From positions 186,540 through 250,539 of the forward strand of contig NZ_SDGY01000001.1 of NCBI RefSeq assembly GCF_008107645.1: 64,000 nucleotides of DNA. Direction: 5' to 3'. The position numbers were made by a program, and so were the translations under genes. Source of the stretch: Leuconostoc litchii (GTDB taxonomy: Bacteria; Bacillota; Bacilli; Lactobacillales; Lactobacillaceae). The notes beneath the pieces were generated by a model that worked only from the letters and a program-made list of their open reading frames with translations, searched no databases and was not told the DNA's origin. Positions 35,278 through 47,857 of this stretch are shown one piece after another (the first letter of the stretch is position 1; each line of letters begins with the position of its first letter).

Positions 35278-35349
35278 TAGCTCGTGAGAGAATCGAACTC
35301 TCGATTCTGCCGTGAAAGGGCGGCGTCTTAACCACTTGACCAACGAGCC
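35278..35349 (-). tRNA. tRNA-Glu (anticodon TTC)
   Basis: On the minus strand the acceptor stem is GGCTCGT/ACGAGCT with the usual G1-U72 pair of bacterial tRNA-Glu and discriminator A. The anticodon loop CTTTCAC gives TTC. The T-loop is TTCGATT between GAGAG and CTCTC. Length is 72 nt, without encoded CCA. Confidence 0.95.
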
Positions 35350-35471
35350 ATGATCAATTTGTTGTTTTCTTGAATCAAACAACTATAATAGAATACCAAG
35401 AATTTTGGATGTTGTCAATAGTTTTTAGAGACAAAATAAAAAACGTCATTAAGACGTTCTGAATATATTAC

Positions 35472-36515
35472 TTAGTCAAGAGGTACGTCGACTGCCCATC
35501 CTTCAGGACCTTCTTGATCACCGTACTGAATAGCTGTTAAACGATCATATAGCTTTTGTGTCCAAGGACCCACTTCTGTTTCTGAATAAAAAACATGCTT
35601 ATTGCCATTATGTGTAATAGAACCAACAGGAGAAATTACTGCAGCAGTTCCCATGGCACCAGCTTCAGAGAATTGGTCAAGGTCGTTGATTGAAATAGTA
35701 GTTTCTTCAGCTTGTAATCCGAGTTCCTTTGCTACTGCGAGCAACGAATATTTCGTAACAGAAGGCAAGATAGAAGGTGACTTTGGTGTCAAAAAACGGC
35801 CGTCTTTTGTGATACCAAAGAAGTTTGCTGATCCTAATTCTTCAATATTTTCGTGTAGACGTGGATCCAAATAAACAACATCTGAATAGCCAGCAGAGTG
35901 TGCTTCATCACCAGCAATCATTGAGGCACCATAGTTACCACCAGTTTTTGCTGCACCAGTGCCACCATGTGCTGCACGATCATAATGATTGGTAACGTAT
36001 GCGGTTGGTGTCAAGCCACCTTTGTAATATGCACCGACGGGTGTTGCATAAACTTCAAATACATAGTTATCTGCTGGATGAACACCAACAACGGGACCGC
36101 CACCAAATTCGAATGGACGTAGATACAACGTTGCACCGGTGCCATATGGTGGGATAAAGTCTTGATTGGCTTTTGTGACTTCTTTTAGAGCACGCACAAA
36201 AAGTTCTTCGGGTACTGGAGCCATCATCAAACGAGCGGCTGAATTTTGTAGACGTTTTGCATTACGATCGGGTCGGAAAATGTTAGCACCGCCATCTGCA
36301 CGGCGATAAACTTTCAATCCTTCAAAAATTGTTTGACCATAATGTAGTCCTGTTGCTGCTTCATTAACTGAAATATTTGAGTCTGTTTCGAGACCACCTT
36401 CGCTCCATTTACCATCTTTATAATAGGCACGAAAACGATATGGTAGGTCATGATACGCAAAACCTAAGTTGTTCCAATCAAAGTCTTCAGCTTTAGCCTT
36501 TCGCTGTTCTGACAT
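35472..36515 (-). CDS. ilvE: Branched-chain amino acid aminotransferase
   Basis: PLP enzyme of fold type IV, 347 residues, moving the amino group of Leu/Ile/Val to 2-oxoglutarate or the reverse. Signatures are ALHYGQ-type TGLHYGQTIFEGLK, the PLP lysine in GAAKTGGNYGASM, and EAGAMGTAAVISPVGSI. It is the type II BCAT of Firmicutes. The longer ORF is ignored: GAAGGA stands before the ATG used. The promoter region carries the ATTGTGCAAT palindrome also found at the PucR locus. Confidence 0.95.
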   Translation of the reverse strand: MSEQRKAKAEDFDWNNLGFAYHDLPYRFRAYYKDGKWSEGGLETDSNISVNEAATGLHYGQTIFEGLKVYRRADGGANIFRPDRNAKRLQNSAARLMMAPVPEELFVRALKEVTKANQDFIPPYGTGATLYLRPFEFGGGPVVGVHPADNYVFEVYATPVGAYYKGGLTPTAYVTNHYDRAAHGGTGAAKTGGNYGASMIAGDEAHSAGYSDVVYLDPRLHENIEELGSANFFGITKDGRFLTPKSPSILPSVTKYSLLAVAKELGLQAEETTISINDLDQFSEAGAMGTAAVISPVGSITHNGNKHVFYSETEVGPWTQKLYDRLTAIQYGDQEGPEGWAVDVPLD

Positions 36516-36552
36516 AATACGTCCTTCTTTCTTAGAAAAATATGATAAAACT

Positions 36553-36581
36553 ACTATAACGCTTAGAAGATAATTGTGCAA
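36553..36581 (-). promoter_or_regulatory. Promoter of ilvE
   Basis: On the minus strand: TTGCAC, a 17-bp spacer and TATAGT. The -35 lies inside the palindrome ATTGTGCAAT (plus strand 36573-36582). Confidence 0.65.
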
Positions 36582-36665
36582 TAGCTAACGATAAATCTTT
36601 TTAATGCTAATTTTTTTAAAATTTCGTATAATTATAAATAGAAGGTAGTCTTATAAATTAAGACA

Positions 36666-36695
36666 TTGAGTGGTATCACTTAACTTATTTATGAT
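36666..36695 (+). promoter_or_regulatory. Promoter of the D-hydroxyacid dehydrogenase gene
   Basis: TTGAGT, an 18-bp spacer and TATGAT, about 40 bp before the start codon. Confidence 0.5.
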
Positions 36696-36733
36696 ATCAG
36701 TAATTAATCAAGAATTATGGGAGATAAATTAGA

Positions 36734-37678
36734 ATGGTGTTATTATTAGCAGTAAAAGCAATCACAGAAGAAAATCGTGAATTTCTTTCTAAATATGATA
36801 TTAATGTTGTTACACCAGATACAATCACTGAAGAACAGATACCAGAAGTTTTAATCAGCTATGCTTGGGATAATGAACTTGGGCAAAAGATCCTTGCTAA
36901 CCCAAAATCAAAATTGAAATGGATCCAGGCACAATCTGCAGGTGTAGATTACCTGCCTTTGCAAAAACTCCAAGAACGTAATATTACGGTTACTAATGCG
37001 AGTGGCCTCAAAGCTGTGCCTATTTCACAGACTGTTCTAGGATATATACTTTATTTTGCTCGTGGTTTGAACGTTTATACCACTCGTCATCATTGGGAAC
37101 CTTTTACAAATCAGTATTTAATGAGTGAGCTTCCAGTTTTAGTATTTGGTACTGGTCATATTGGACAACAAATTGCCCAAGCTGTGAAAGCCTTGGGGGG
37201 AATCGTATATGGTGTAAATACTAGCGGTCGTCCAGTACCAGGATTTGATGCAATATATCCAATTTTTGACTACCAAGAAGCATTAGCTAAGGCGCAAGTG
37301 GTTGTTGATGGTTTACCAGGGACAAAAGACACAGAAAACTTTTTTGATGAGCATTTTTTTCAACAATTTAATCAACTATTTTTATTTATCAATATTGGGC
37401 GCGGAACAACTTTGAATCAAGAACATTTACTTGCAGCCATTGATGATTCTCGTGTTAAATATGCCGCACTGGACGTCACAACACCTGAACCTTTGCCTAA
37501 AAATCATCCTTTGTTTGAACGACCACAAATTTTATTAACACAGCATACGAGTTGGGGTGAACAGAAGAATGCTGGTAGAATGGGTGGCTTGTTTCGTTTG
37601 TTTGAAAAAAATGTACCATCATTTATGTTTAATGGCACATTTGTACAAAATGTTGTTAACCTCAGTAAAGGGTACTAA
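36734..37678 (+). CDS. D-isomer-specific 2-hydroxyacid dehydrogenase family protein
   Basis: An NAD(P)-dependent dehydrogenase of 314 residues. The Rossmann motif is VFGTGHIGQQIAQ (about 136-148). Catalytic residues are Arg in NIGRGTTL, Glu in VTTPEPLP and His in TQHTSWGEQ. It is shorter and more diverged than D-lactate dehydrogenase, so it is likely a 2-oxoacid reductase of unknown substrate. It lies divergent to ilvE across a 218-bp shared promoter region, which makes a role in reducing the 2-oxoacids made by IlvE possible (inference). Confidence 0.85.
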   Translation: MVLLLAVKAITEENREFLSKYDINVVTPDTITEEQIPEVLISYAWDNELGQKILANPKSKLKWIQAQSAGVDYLPLQKLQERNITVTNASGLKAVPISQTVLGYILYFARGLNVYTTRHHWEPFTNQYLMSELPVLVFGTGHIGQQIAQAVKALGGIVYGVNTSGRPVPGFDAIYPIFDYQEALAKAQVVVDGLPGTKDTENFFDEHFFQQFNQLFLFINIGRGTTLNQEHLLAAIDDSRVKYAALDVTTPEPLPKNHPLFERPQILLTQHTSWGEQKNAGRMGGLFRLFEKNVPSFMFNGTFVQNVVNLSKGY

Positions 37679-37706
37679 TTGTTATAATATTTGAGAGTAT
37701 AAGATA

Positions 37707-37744
37707 TTAAAAAAGCAGTGATTTTTATGTCAGTGCTTTTTTAA
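37707..37744. terminator. Bidirectional terminator
   Basis: TTAAAAAAGCA/TGCTTTTTTAA outer stem between convergent genes. Confidence 0.85.
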
Positions 37745-37763
37745 TACATTAAGTTAAATTTTG

Positions 37764-39119
37764 TTAGTCAAAATGTCGCCAATCTTTATCAAGTATGGCA
37801 CGTGCTACAAACAATCCGAGCGGCAAAAACATAATAATTAAGGCTGCTTTGGTCATCCATAAGGCACCAGCTCCAATTTGATTAGTACCAATATTGTAAA
37901 CTGCACGATAAATATATAAACCAGGAACCATAATAACAATAGAAGGAACGGTCAATGAAATCCTAGGATATCCATTATAACGATTAACCATAGAAGCCAC
38001 TAAGCCAGCAACAAGGGCAGCTAGAAAAGCTGCAGCTGCAGGTGGAATAGTAGTTAAATCAACTAGTTCCAATCTTAATGTATTAGCGATTGCACCGATG
38101 CAACCAGAAACAGCTGCCATCTTTTTGGAACTATTAAACATAATTGAGAATCCAAATACGCCACAGAAACTGGCAGGAATTCTAAGAATCATGAGAAGTA
38201 ATGGTGATAAACTAAGTGGTAAGAAATTCTCTGGCCGAAAATGGACAATAGAAGCCACTAGCCAACCAACTAAAGTAGCAATTAAGGTAATCATCACGGC
38301 ATAAGTTAATCTTTCTAAGCCAGACCGTATATCTAACTTCGAAATATCTAACATACTGGTGATGAAGGGAAAACCAGGAATGACAAAGAGCATGGCACCA
38401 ATATATCCTGCTTCATGTTGTGCAAGTATATTAAAATATGATTCAAATATTTTAAACGCAAACATATAAGTGACACAGGCGATGGCCACACTGATTGCAA
38501 CACCTACAATAGTCGTTATAGCATGTTTACCTAAAATTGAACGCACATAATTTCCAATGCCGGCGCCAATAAATGAACAAATCATTTCTGGAATCCCACC
38601 CCCAAGTAAAAAAATGAATCCACTGCAGGCCATAGCAGCAGCTAACCCTAAAATTACAGGAGTATATCGCCTTGGATGGTTTTGAATAGCATCAATTTTT
38701 TGATGAATCTGACTAATCGTTAGTGAGGAAAATTCATTATGAATATTATTAACAAAATGTTCTAAAATATTTAGTTTATCTGTATTTACGCCCGTGTTGG
38801 GTAGTGAAAGAACTTGAGTATAGCTCTGGTTATTACTAAAACAGGTATATTCTAACGAAATGAGGCCAATATCAGCGGAACAAGTCAAATTTAGTTTTAG
38901 GGCTACTTTGTCCATTGCCTCTCGTACGCGCCAAGCACCGGTACCACATGATAGCATCAAAATTCCAATGCGACCAACAATTGATGCACGTTCTGTTAGA
39001 CTTGCTTTGCTTGCTGGTATATCTTCGCTTTTAATCAAACTGTCCCAGGGAATAGTCATATGATGGTGTAGAGATAGAGGCATTGATTTAAAGATATTTT
39101 CATTCCTATTTTTGTCCAT
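37764..39119 (-). CDS. Threonine/serine exporter family protein (ThrE-like, fused halves)
   Basis: A 451-residue membrane protein. The N-terminal soluble part (about 40-160) matches the DUF1212/ThrE head (LMLSCGTGAWRVREAMDKVA). Then come about ten helices, including the DUF3815-like second half; the two halves are separate proteins in some Firmicutes. It probably exports small amino acids. A TTG four codons upstream is in frame but lies within the GGAGG ribosome-binding site of the ATG used. Confidence 0.85.
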   Translation of the reverse strand: MDKNRNENIFKSMPLSLHHHMTIPWDSLIKSEDIPASKASLTERASIVGRIGILMLSCGTGAWRVREAMDKVALKLNLTCSADIGLISLEYTCFSNNQSYTQVLSLPNTGVNTDKLNILEHFVNNIHNEFSSLTISQIHQKIDAIQNHPRRYTPVILGLAAAMACSGFIFLLGGGIPEMICSFIGAGIGNYVRSILGKHAITTIVGVAISVAIACVTYMFAFKIFESYFNILAQHEAGYIGAMLFVIPGFPFITSMLDISKLDIRSGLERLTYAVMITLIATLVGWLVASIVHFRPENFLPLSLSPLLLMILRIPASFCGVFGFSIMFNSSKKMAAVSGCIGAIANTLRLELVDLTTIPPAAAAFLAALVAGLVASMVNRYNGYPRISLTVPSIVIMVPGLYIYRAVYNIGTNQIGAGALWMTKAALIIMFLPLGLFVARAILDKDWRHFD

Positions 39120-39220
39120 CGTGTCCTCCAAATGAAGTAGTATATTTTAAATAATACTCCTGATTTCTTCATTATAGTTGCAGTTATGGTTGTATTCAAG
39201 TTATTTAGTACTATTGGTGA

Positions 39221-42415
<3,195 letters not shown>

Positions 42416-42439
42416 ATAATAGTTAAAAAGGAGTATTCA

Positions 42440-43441
42440 ATGTATAAAGCAAATGATGAACGTTACGAAAAAATGATATATAATCATGTTGGCCATAGTG
42501 GGTTAAAAGTTTCAGCAATTAGTTTAGGTCTATGGAATAATTTCGGAAGCGTAGACCCTTATGAAAATCAAAAAGATATGATTCACACAGCCTTTGACCT
42601 CGGGATTACTTATTTTGATTTAGCCAACAACTATGGCCCTAAACCTGGAAGTGCTGAAAATAATTTTGGCAAGATTATGGCTACTGACATGTTTTCTTAT
42701 CGTGATGAATTGGTAATTGCTAGTAAAGCGGGCCATCAAATGTGGCCTGGACCTTATGGTAATTGGAACTCACGAAAAAGTATTATTGCAAGTGCAGACC
42801 AGAGCTTAAAGCGTACAGGTTTGGATTATTTTGATATTTTTTATAGTCATCGACCAGATTCAAACACACCAGTTGAAGAAACAGCAGAAGGACTAGATCA
42901 ACTTGTTCGTCAGGGGAAGGCGCTTTATATAGGTATTTCTAATTATTCAGGTCAACAGACAAAAGAAATTAGTGAGATTTTTAAGGTTCTAAAGACGCCT
43001 TTCATCATTCATCAACCACGCTATAATATGTTTAATAGGCAAGCAGAGCAAAATTTATTTTCGGTTTTAAAGAAAGAAAAAATAGGCGCGGTTGGTTTCA
43101 GTTCATTAGCACAAGGGTTGTTATCTGACAAATATTTTGATGGTATTCCTATTGATTCCCGCGCTAATAAAATAACGATTCCTTTTCTAACTAAAGAAAA
43201 AGTTCAACCCACCATTAGTACTGTTCAACGATTGAGTGAGATTGCTCGTAAAAGAGGGCAAAGCTTACCACAAATGGCATTGGCTTGGAATTTGAGAATT
43301 CCTCAGTTAGCTAGTGTGTTGATTGGTGCTAGCACACCCGAGCAAATTGTAGAGAATGTCAAAGCGTTGGATAATTTATCATTTGAACCAGATGAATTAT
43401 TAGCGATTGATCGTATATTAGCAGAATATGTAATTGATTAA
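42440..43441 (+). CDS. Aldo/keto reductase, YghZ/L-glyceraldehyde-3-phosphate reductase type
   Basis: An NADPH-dependent reductase of 333 residues with the AKR barrel. The tetrad residues are seen: Asp and Tyr in YFDLANNYGP, Lys in IASKAGHQMWPGPYG and His in FYSHRPD. The GHQMWPGPYGNW segment is typical of the YghZ group, which reduces L-glyceraldehyde 3-phosphate and methylglyoxal. AAAGGAG precedes the ATG. It is co-transcribed with lacZ. Confidence 0.88.
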   Translation: MYKANDERYEKMIYNHVGHSGLKVSAISLGLWNNFGSVDPYENQKDMIHTAFDLGITYFDLANNYGPKPGSAENNFGKIMATDMFSYRDELVIASKAGHQMWPGPYGNWNSRKSIIASADQSLKRTGLDYFDIFYSHRPDSNTPVEETAEGLDQLVRQGKALYIGISNYSGQQTKEISEIFKVLKTPFIIHQPRYNMFNRQAEQNLFSVLKKEKIGAVGFSSLAQGLLSDKYFDGIPIDSRANKITIPFLTKEKVQPTISTVQRLSEIARKRGQSLPQMALAWNLRIPQLASVLIGASTPEQIVENVKALDNLSFEPDELLAIDRILAEYVID

Positions 43442-43470
43442 CAATTTTTGAAATTTAAATATTTAATTAT

Positions 43471-43505
43471 AAAAAACATCGCAATTCAGTATTGCGATGT
43501 TTTTT
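43471..43505 (+). terminator. Terminator of lacZ-AKR
   Basis: AAAAAACATCGCAAT/ATTGCGATGTTTTTT, 15 bp, 5-nt loop. Confidence 0.92.
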
Positions 43506-43641
43506 ATGCAAATAATACCGATTCATTCAGTATTCTTTATAAACTTTACCTATTTGAAAATAGCCATTTACAAATGATTGTTATAGTGGAAATGTTAACA
43601 AATATTATGTCATCGATGCAAAGTGAAAGAGAGCTAATGAT

Positions 43642-44718
43642 ATGTCGATTGAATTGCAACATTTGAAAAAGACGTATGAAAATGGAGAAGAGGTTTTAAC
43701 AGATATTAATACAACGATTGAAAATGGACAATTCTATATATTAGTTGGTGCATCAGGATCGGGCAAAAGTACTATTTTAAATGCTATTGCAGGATTTATC
43801 CCCATAGATGAAGGGGCTGTTATTATTAACGGTAAAGATGTCACACAGTTACCGCCAAAGGACAGAAATTTGTCTATGGTCTTTCAAAATTATGCATTAA
43901 TGCCTAATTTAACTGTTTCAGAAAATATTGTATTTGGTTTAGCAGCAAGACATACGGATAAAGATATTCAACAAAAAAAATTACGTGAAGTATTAAATTT
44001 AGTTCATTTAGAAGAATATAAAAATAAAAAACCAGGCAACTTATCTGGTGGGCAGAGACAGCGTGTGTCCTTAGCACGAGCACTAGTATCTGATGCACAA
44101 ATTATATTAATGGATGAACCACTATCTAATTTGGATGCTAAGCTTCGTGCTGAAATGCGTAAGGAAATACGTTCACTGCAACAACAACTTGGTATAACCG
44201 TGATTTATGTTACGCATGATCAAACTGAAGCGATGACAATGGGTGACCAAGTTATGTTGTTGAACGAGGGTAAAATAGAGCAAATTGGGTCACCTTTAGA
44301 TCTTTATAATGTTCCTGCTAATACATTTGTAGCTGATTTTTTTGGCTCACCAGCAATTAATTTGGTAGATGTCAGTATTAAAAATGATATTTTAGAACTA
44401 AATAATACTTTCAAAATACCCTTTAATTTTGAAAATGTTCAAGGAAAGTTTAAGTTAGGTGCCCGTCCGGAAAACATAGTGATCAAAAATAGTGGTCAAC
44501 TGAAAGGAAAAGTGACCCACATTGAACCACTAGGGGATGGCACAAATTTAGAAGTTGATATTGGTCTTGTTGAGCCGTTTAGAATCAAAGTCAGCGAACA
44601 AATTCACCTGATGATAGGAGATTCTGTTAACTTCGACATTCTGCCTGACAAGGTGTTACTTTTCACATTAGAAGGTAACTTAATTAAAATTGGGCAGTCC
44701 GAGTTAACGGTTGTTTAA
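43642..44718 (+). CDS. ugpC: ABC transporter ATP-binding protein, UgpC/MsmX type
   Basis: ATPase subunit of a carbohydrate-type (CUT1) importer, 358 residues. Walker A GASGSGKST (36-44), Q-loop VFQNYALMPN, signature LSGGQRQR (near 134), Walker B IILMDEP and switch His in VTHDQTEAM. The C-terminal third is the TOBE/regulatory domain. It is the first gene of a ugp-like operon; MsmX-type ATPases may also energise other sugar importers. A weak GAGAG lies before the ATG. Confidence 0.92.
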   Translation: MSIELQHLKKTYENGEEVLTDINTTIENGQFYILVGASGSGKSTILNAIAGFIPIDEGAVIINGKDVTQLPPKDRNLSMVFQNYALMPNLTVSENIVFGLAARHTDKDIQQKKLREVLNLVHLEEYKNKKPGNLSGGQRQRVSLARALVSDAQIILMDEPLSNLDAKLRAEMRKEIRSLQQQLGITVIYVTHDQTEAMTMGDQVMLLNEGKIEQIGSPLDLYNVPANTFVADFFGSPAINLVDVSIKNDILELNNTFKIPFNFENVQGKFKLGARPENIVIKNSGQLKGKVTHIEPLGDGTNLEVDIGLVEPFRIKVSEQIHLMIGDSVNFDILPDKVLLFTLEGNLIKIGQSELTVV

Positions 44719-44751
44719 AAAAATTGTGTTAAGAACTTGGATTAAGAAACT

Positions 44752-45651
44752 ATGAAAAAAGATAAAAAGGGACAATTAGCTAGTCAAAATTTATTGGCAT
44801 GGTCATTATTGTTACCATCGTTTATTATTCTTGGAATTTTTGTTTTTTATCCAATGGTAAAAACATTTATTCTCAGTATGCAATTAACTGATTTAATGGG
44901 TAATCCAATTAAGTTTATTGGATTCAAAAATTTTTTGAATTTATTTAACTCAGATAGTTTTGGTACATCATTTACAGTCACATTGATTTTTGTCTTTTTC
45001 TCAACGACGTTGACATTAATTATGTCTTATCTTATGGCTGTACTTGCTAGCCAAAAAATGAAAGGAATCGCGCTCTTTCGAACGATGTTTTCATCAACGA
45101 TGGGTGTTTCCGTAACTGTTGCTTCAATTTTATGGTTGTTTATGTTCAACCCACAAATTGGTTTATTTAGCAAAATACTTACGTTACTACATTTACCACA
45201 AATTAATTTTTTATCTGACCAAACTTGGTCTTTGATAGCAATTATTGGTACGACTGTCTGGATGAATCTCGGATTTTCATTTTTAATTTTATTAGGTGCT
45301 ATTCAAGCTATTCCCCAAGATTTGTATCAAGTAGCTGATTTGGATGGCGCATCTTGGTGGATGCGACTCAGAAAGATTACGATTCCATCAACCAGTGCCA
45401 CAATATTTTTTGTTACTGTTGTAACGTTGATTAATGCATTTCAGACATTTGGACAAGTTGATATCTTAACCTCGGGTGGCCCAGATTATCATACTAATTT
45501 ACTGGTCTATGCTATTTATCAAGATGCTTTCGTAAATCATAGCGTTGGTCGAGCAAGTGCACAATCTGTTATTTTGACAATAATCATTATGATATTTACG
45601 ATGCTTCAATTTTATGTAAAAAATAAGAAAGGAGCTAAAAATGCAAACTAG
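44752..45651 (+). CDS. ugpA: Glycerol-3-phosphate ABC transporter permease UgpA
   Basis: Membrane subunit of 299 residues with six helices. The EAA motif that contacts the ATPase reads QVADLDGASWWMRLRKITIP (about residue 195). It is the first permease of the pair, as usual for CUT1 systems. The sugar-type annotation is narrowed to glycerol-3-phosphate only because the neighbouring binding protein resembles UgpB and a glycerophosphodiesterase follows. Confidence 0.88.
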   Translation: MKKDKKGQLASQNLLAWSLLLPSFIILGIFVFYPMVKTFILSMQLTDLMGNPIKFIGFKNFLNLFNSDSFGTSFTVTLIFVFFSTTLTLIMSYLMAVLASQKMKGIALFRTMFSSTMGVSVTVASILWLFMFNPQIGLFSKILTLLHLPQINFLSDQTWSLIAIIGTTVWMNLGFSFLILLGAIQAIPQDLYQVADLDGASWWMRLRKITIPSTSATIFFVTVVTLINAFQTFGQVDILTSGGPDYHTNLLVYAIYQDAFVNHSVGRASAQSVILTIIIMIFTMLQFYVKNKKGAKNAN

Positions 45652-46459
45652 TAACTTTCAAAAAACCTCTCGCTTAATTTTGCTAATTAGTGTAACAATA
45701 TTATTGCTATTACCTCTAATTTTAGGTATTTCGCTAAGTTTATCCTCTAGTCAATCAATTGCTCAGGGCAATCTTTGGCCAAAACATCTTGAATTTGGAA
45801 ATTATATTAAGGTGTTTACCAATACACCGATGGCTAAATTTTTATTGCATAGTTTTATTGTTTCGGGATTAGTTATGATTGGACAAGTGGTTTTGTCGGC
45901 CATGGCTGCTTATGCATTTGTATTTTTAAATTTTAGATTTAAAAAATCGGTTTTTATTTTATTCTTAAGTACAATGATGCTACCATTTGAAGCTCAAATT
46001 ATCCCTAACTTTGCAACAATGCGTGATTTGAACTTATTAAATACATACGCAGCAATTGGATTACCATTTTTGGCTTCAGCGTTTGGAACATTTATGATGA
46101 AAACCAGTTTTGAACAAATTCCGACGGCATTACGACAATTAAGTGATATTGAGGGATTGAATCATTTTCAATTTGCTACAAAAGTTGTTGTGCCGTATAC
46201 AAGAGTTAGTATTATTACATTTGCATTGTACAGCTTTCTAACAAATTGGAACATGTATCTATGGCCATTAATTGCTACAACAAATGATAAAGTGCGGACA
46301 GTGCAAATTGGTTTGAGACAGTTGCGTTCGCAAGATACAGCAAGCAATTGGGGTTTGATTATGGCCGTAACAATTATTTCAGTGATTCCCACACTGTTGA
46401 TTATTTTTTTAGGCCAAAAATATTTTAAAAAAGGCCTAACAAATGGTGTTATTAAGTAG
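45641..46459 (+). CDS. ugpE: Glycerol-3-phosphate ABC transporter permease UgpE
   Basis: Second membrane subunit, 272 residues and six helices. The EAA motif is in LSDIEGLNHFQFATKVVVP. It overlaps ugpA by 11 bp; its start has AAAGGAG within the ugpA end, giving translational coupling. Confidence 0.88.
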   Translation: MQTSNFQKTSRLILLISVTILLLLPLILGISLSLSSSQSIAQGNLWPKHLEFGNYIKVFTNTPMAKFLLHSFIVSGLVMIGQVVLSAMAAYAFVFLNFRFKKSVFILFLSTMMLPFEAQIIPNFATMRDLNLLNTYAAIGLPFLASAFGTFMMKTSFEQIPTALRQLSDIEGLNHFQFATKVVVPYTRVSIITFALYSFLTNWNMYLWPLIATTNDKVRTVQIGLRQLRSQDTASNWGLIMAVTIISVIPTLLIIFLGQKYFKKGLTNGVIK

Positions 46460-46525
46460 TTTATTGAGAGTTTTCGCAGAGAAGATTTTATTTAGCAGTT
46501 AAAATAGTAAATAGGAGAATATAAA

Positions 46526-47854
46526 ATGTTTAAGAATTTTGCAAAGTACACTGTGCTGACTACAATAGGAATCGGTGCATTGTTGCCATTAACGCAAGTT
46601 CATGCTGCAGAAACGAAGCGCCAAAATATTGTTTTTTGGCACTCAATGACAGGCCAAAATCAGCAAGCAATCGAACGTATAGTTAACGAATTCAATGCTT
46701 CACAAACAAAGTATAAAGTTACACCAGAATTCCAAGGGCAGTATGTTGAAGCTTTGCCAAAGTTTTTGTCGGTCGGTGGCACGAGTAAAGCACCAGATTT
46801 ATTCCAGTCAAACGAAATTTCAACTAAACAGTTGTCTACATCAGGAATGATTGAACCCATGCAGACGCTCATTAAAAAATATAAGTACAATACTAAGGAT
46901 TTGCGAAAAAATATTTTAAATTATTATACGATTAATGGCAAATTATATTCGATGCCATTCAATTCTAGTGCGCCAGTGCTTTATTACAATAAAGATGCGT
47001 TTAAGGATGCGGGCATTGATGATCTACCTACAAATCCTACATATGAACAAGTGACTGAAGCAGCAAAAAAATTGAAAGAAAAAACTGGTAGTGCTAAGCT
47101 ATCAATTCTTCCTTATGGGTGGACTTTTGAAGAATTACTTGCTAACCAAAATCAAACGCTTGTTAACAATGGTAATGGACGTAAGAAAACAGCTACTGAA
47201 GCAACATTCAATAATAAAGCTGGTAAAAATATTTTAAATTGGATCAAAACAAATGCTACTGCTGGTACCCTAGTAGATTTTGGAACGGGAGCTAATGCGG
47301 GAGATAGTGAAGTATCAGCGTTTACTTCTGGTCAAATTGATATGTTTATGAATTCGTCAGCTTCGTTGGGAAATATCAAGAAGAATGCAAAATTTAATGT
47401 TGGTGTAACTTATTTACCTCATCCAGAAGGTACGAAAGCAAACGGTGTTGTGATCGGTGGTGCAAGTATTTGGCTATCAAAGGGAAAGTCTACTAAAGTA
47501 CAAAAAGGAGCATTTGAATTCTTAAAGTTTGCCACGTCTGCAAAGGAACAAGCTCAATGGTCAATTGACACAGGTTATTTCGCTGTTAATAATAAGTCTT
47601 ATGATACAAAGCTCTTGAAAGATGCGTTTAAAGAAACGCCTATTTTAGCAGCACCAGTTAATCAATTAAAAGCAACTAAAATTAATGCTGCTAGTGCGGG
47701 TGCGTTGATTACAGCTATGTCAAAAGAACGTGTTAACACACAAAACGCAATGGAAAATGTCATTAATGGTAAAGATGTTGATTCAGAATTAAGCAAAGCT
47801 GCTAAGCAAACAACTACTGACATTAAAGAAGCAAACGAACAAACAGGAGAATAA
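46526..47854 (+). CDS. ugpB: Extracellular solute-binding protein UgpB-like, without lipobox
   Basis: Substrate-binding subunit, 442 residues. The signal peptide (1-30) ends PLTQVHA-AE, a type I cleavage site with no Cys. The mature protein matches UgpB: NIVFWHSMTGQNQQ at the N-terminus, PFNSSAPVLYYNKDAFKDAG and VIGGASIWLS. These include residues that bind sn-glycerol-3-phosphate or glycerophosphocholine in E. coli UgpB. Gram-positive binding proteins normally carry a lipid-anchored Cys; this one does not. AGGAGA precedes the ATG. Confidence 0.9.
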   Translation: MFKNFAKYTVLTTIGIGALLPLTQVHAAETKRQNIVFWHSMTGQNQQAIERIVNEFNASQTKYKVTPEFQGQYVEALPKFLSVGGTSKAPDLFQSNEISTKQLSTSGMIEPMQTLIKKYKYNTKDLRKNILNYYTINGKLYSMPFNSSAPVLYYNKDAFKDAGIDDLPTNPTYEQVTEAAKKLKEKTGSAKLSILPYGWTFEELLANQNQTLVNNGNGRKKTATEATFNNKAGKNILNWIKTNATAGTLVDFGTGANAGDSEVSAFTSGQIDMFMNSSASLGNIKKNAKFNVGVTYLPHPEGTKANGVVIGGASIWLSKGKSTKVQKGAFEFLKFATSAKEQAQWSIDTGYFAVNNKSYDTKLLKDAFKETPILAAPVNQLKATKINAASAGALITAMSKERVNTQNAMENVINGKDVDSELSKAAKQTTTDIKEANEQTGE

Positions 47855-47857
47855 TAT

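Noticed and set aside
35602-35874. A 90-codon plus-strand ORF inside ilvE
   Set aside because: Antisense shadow of a strongly conserved enzyme gene, without a ribosome-binding site.
43448-43642. A 72-codon plus-strand ORF between the aldo/keto reductase and ugpC
   Set aside because: It runs through the perfect lacZ-AKR terminator and ends inside ugpC, with no ribosome-binding site; the composition is not protein-like.
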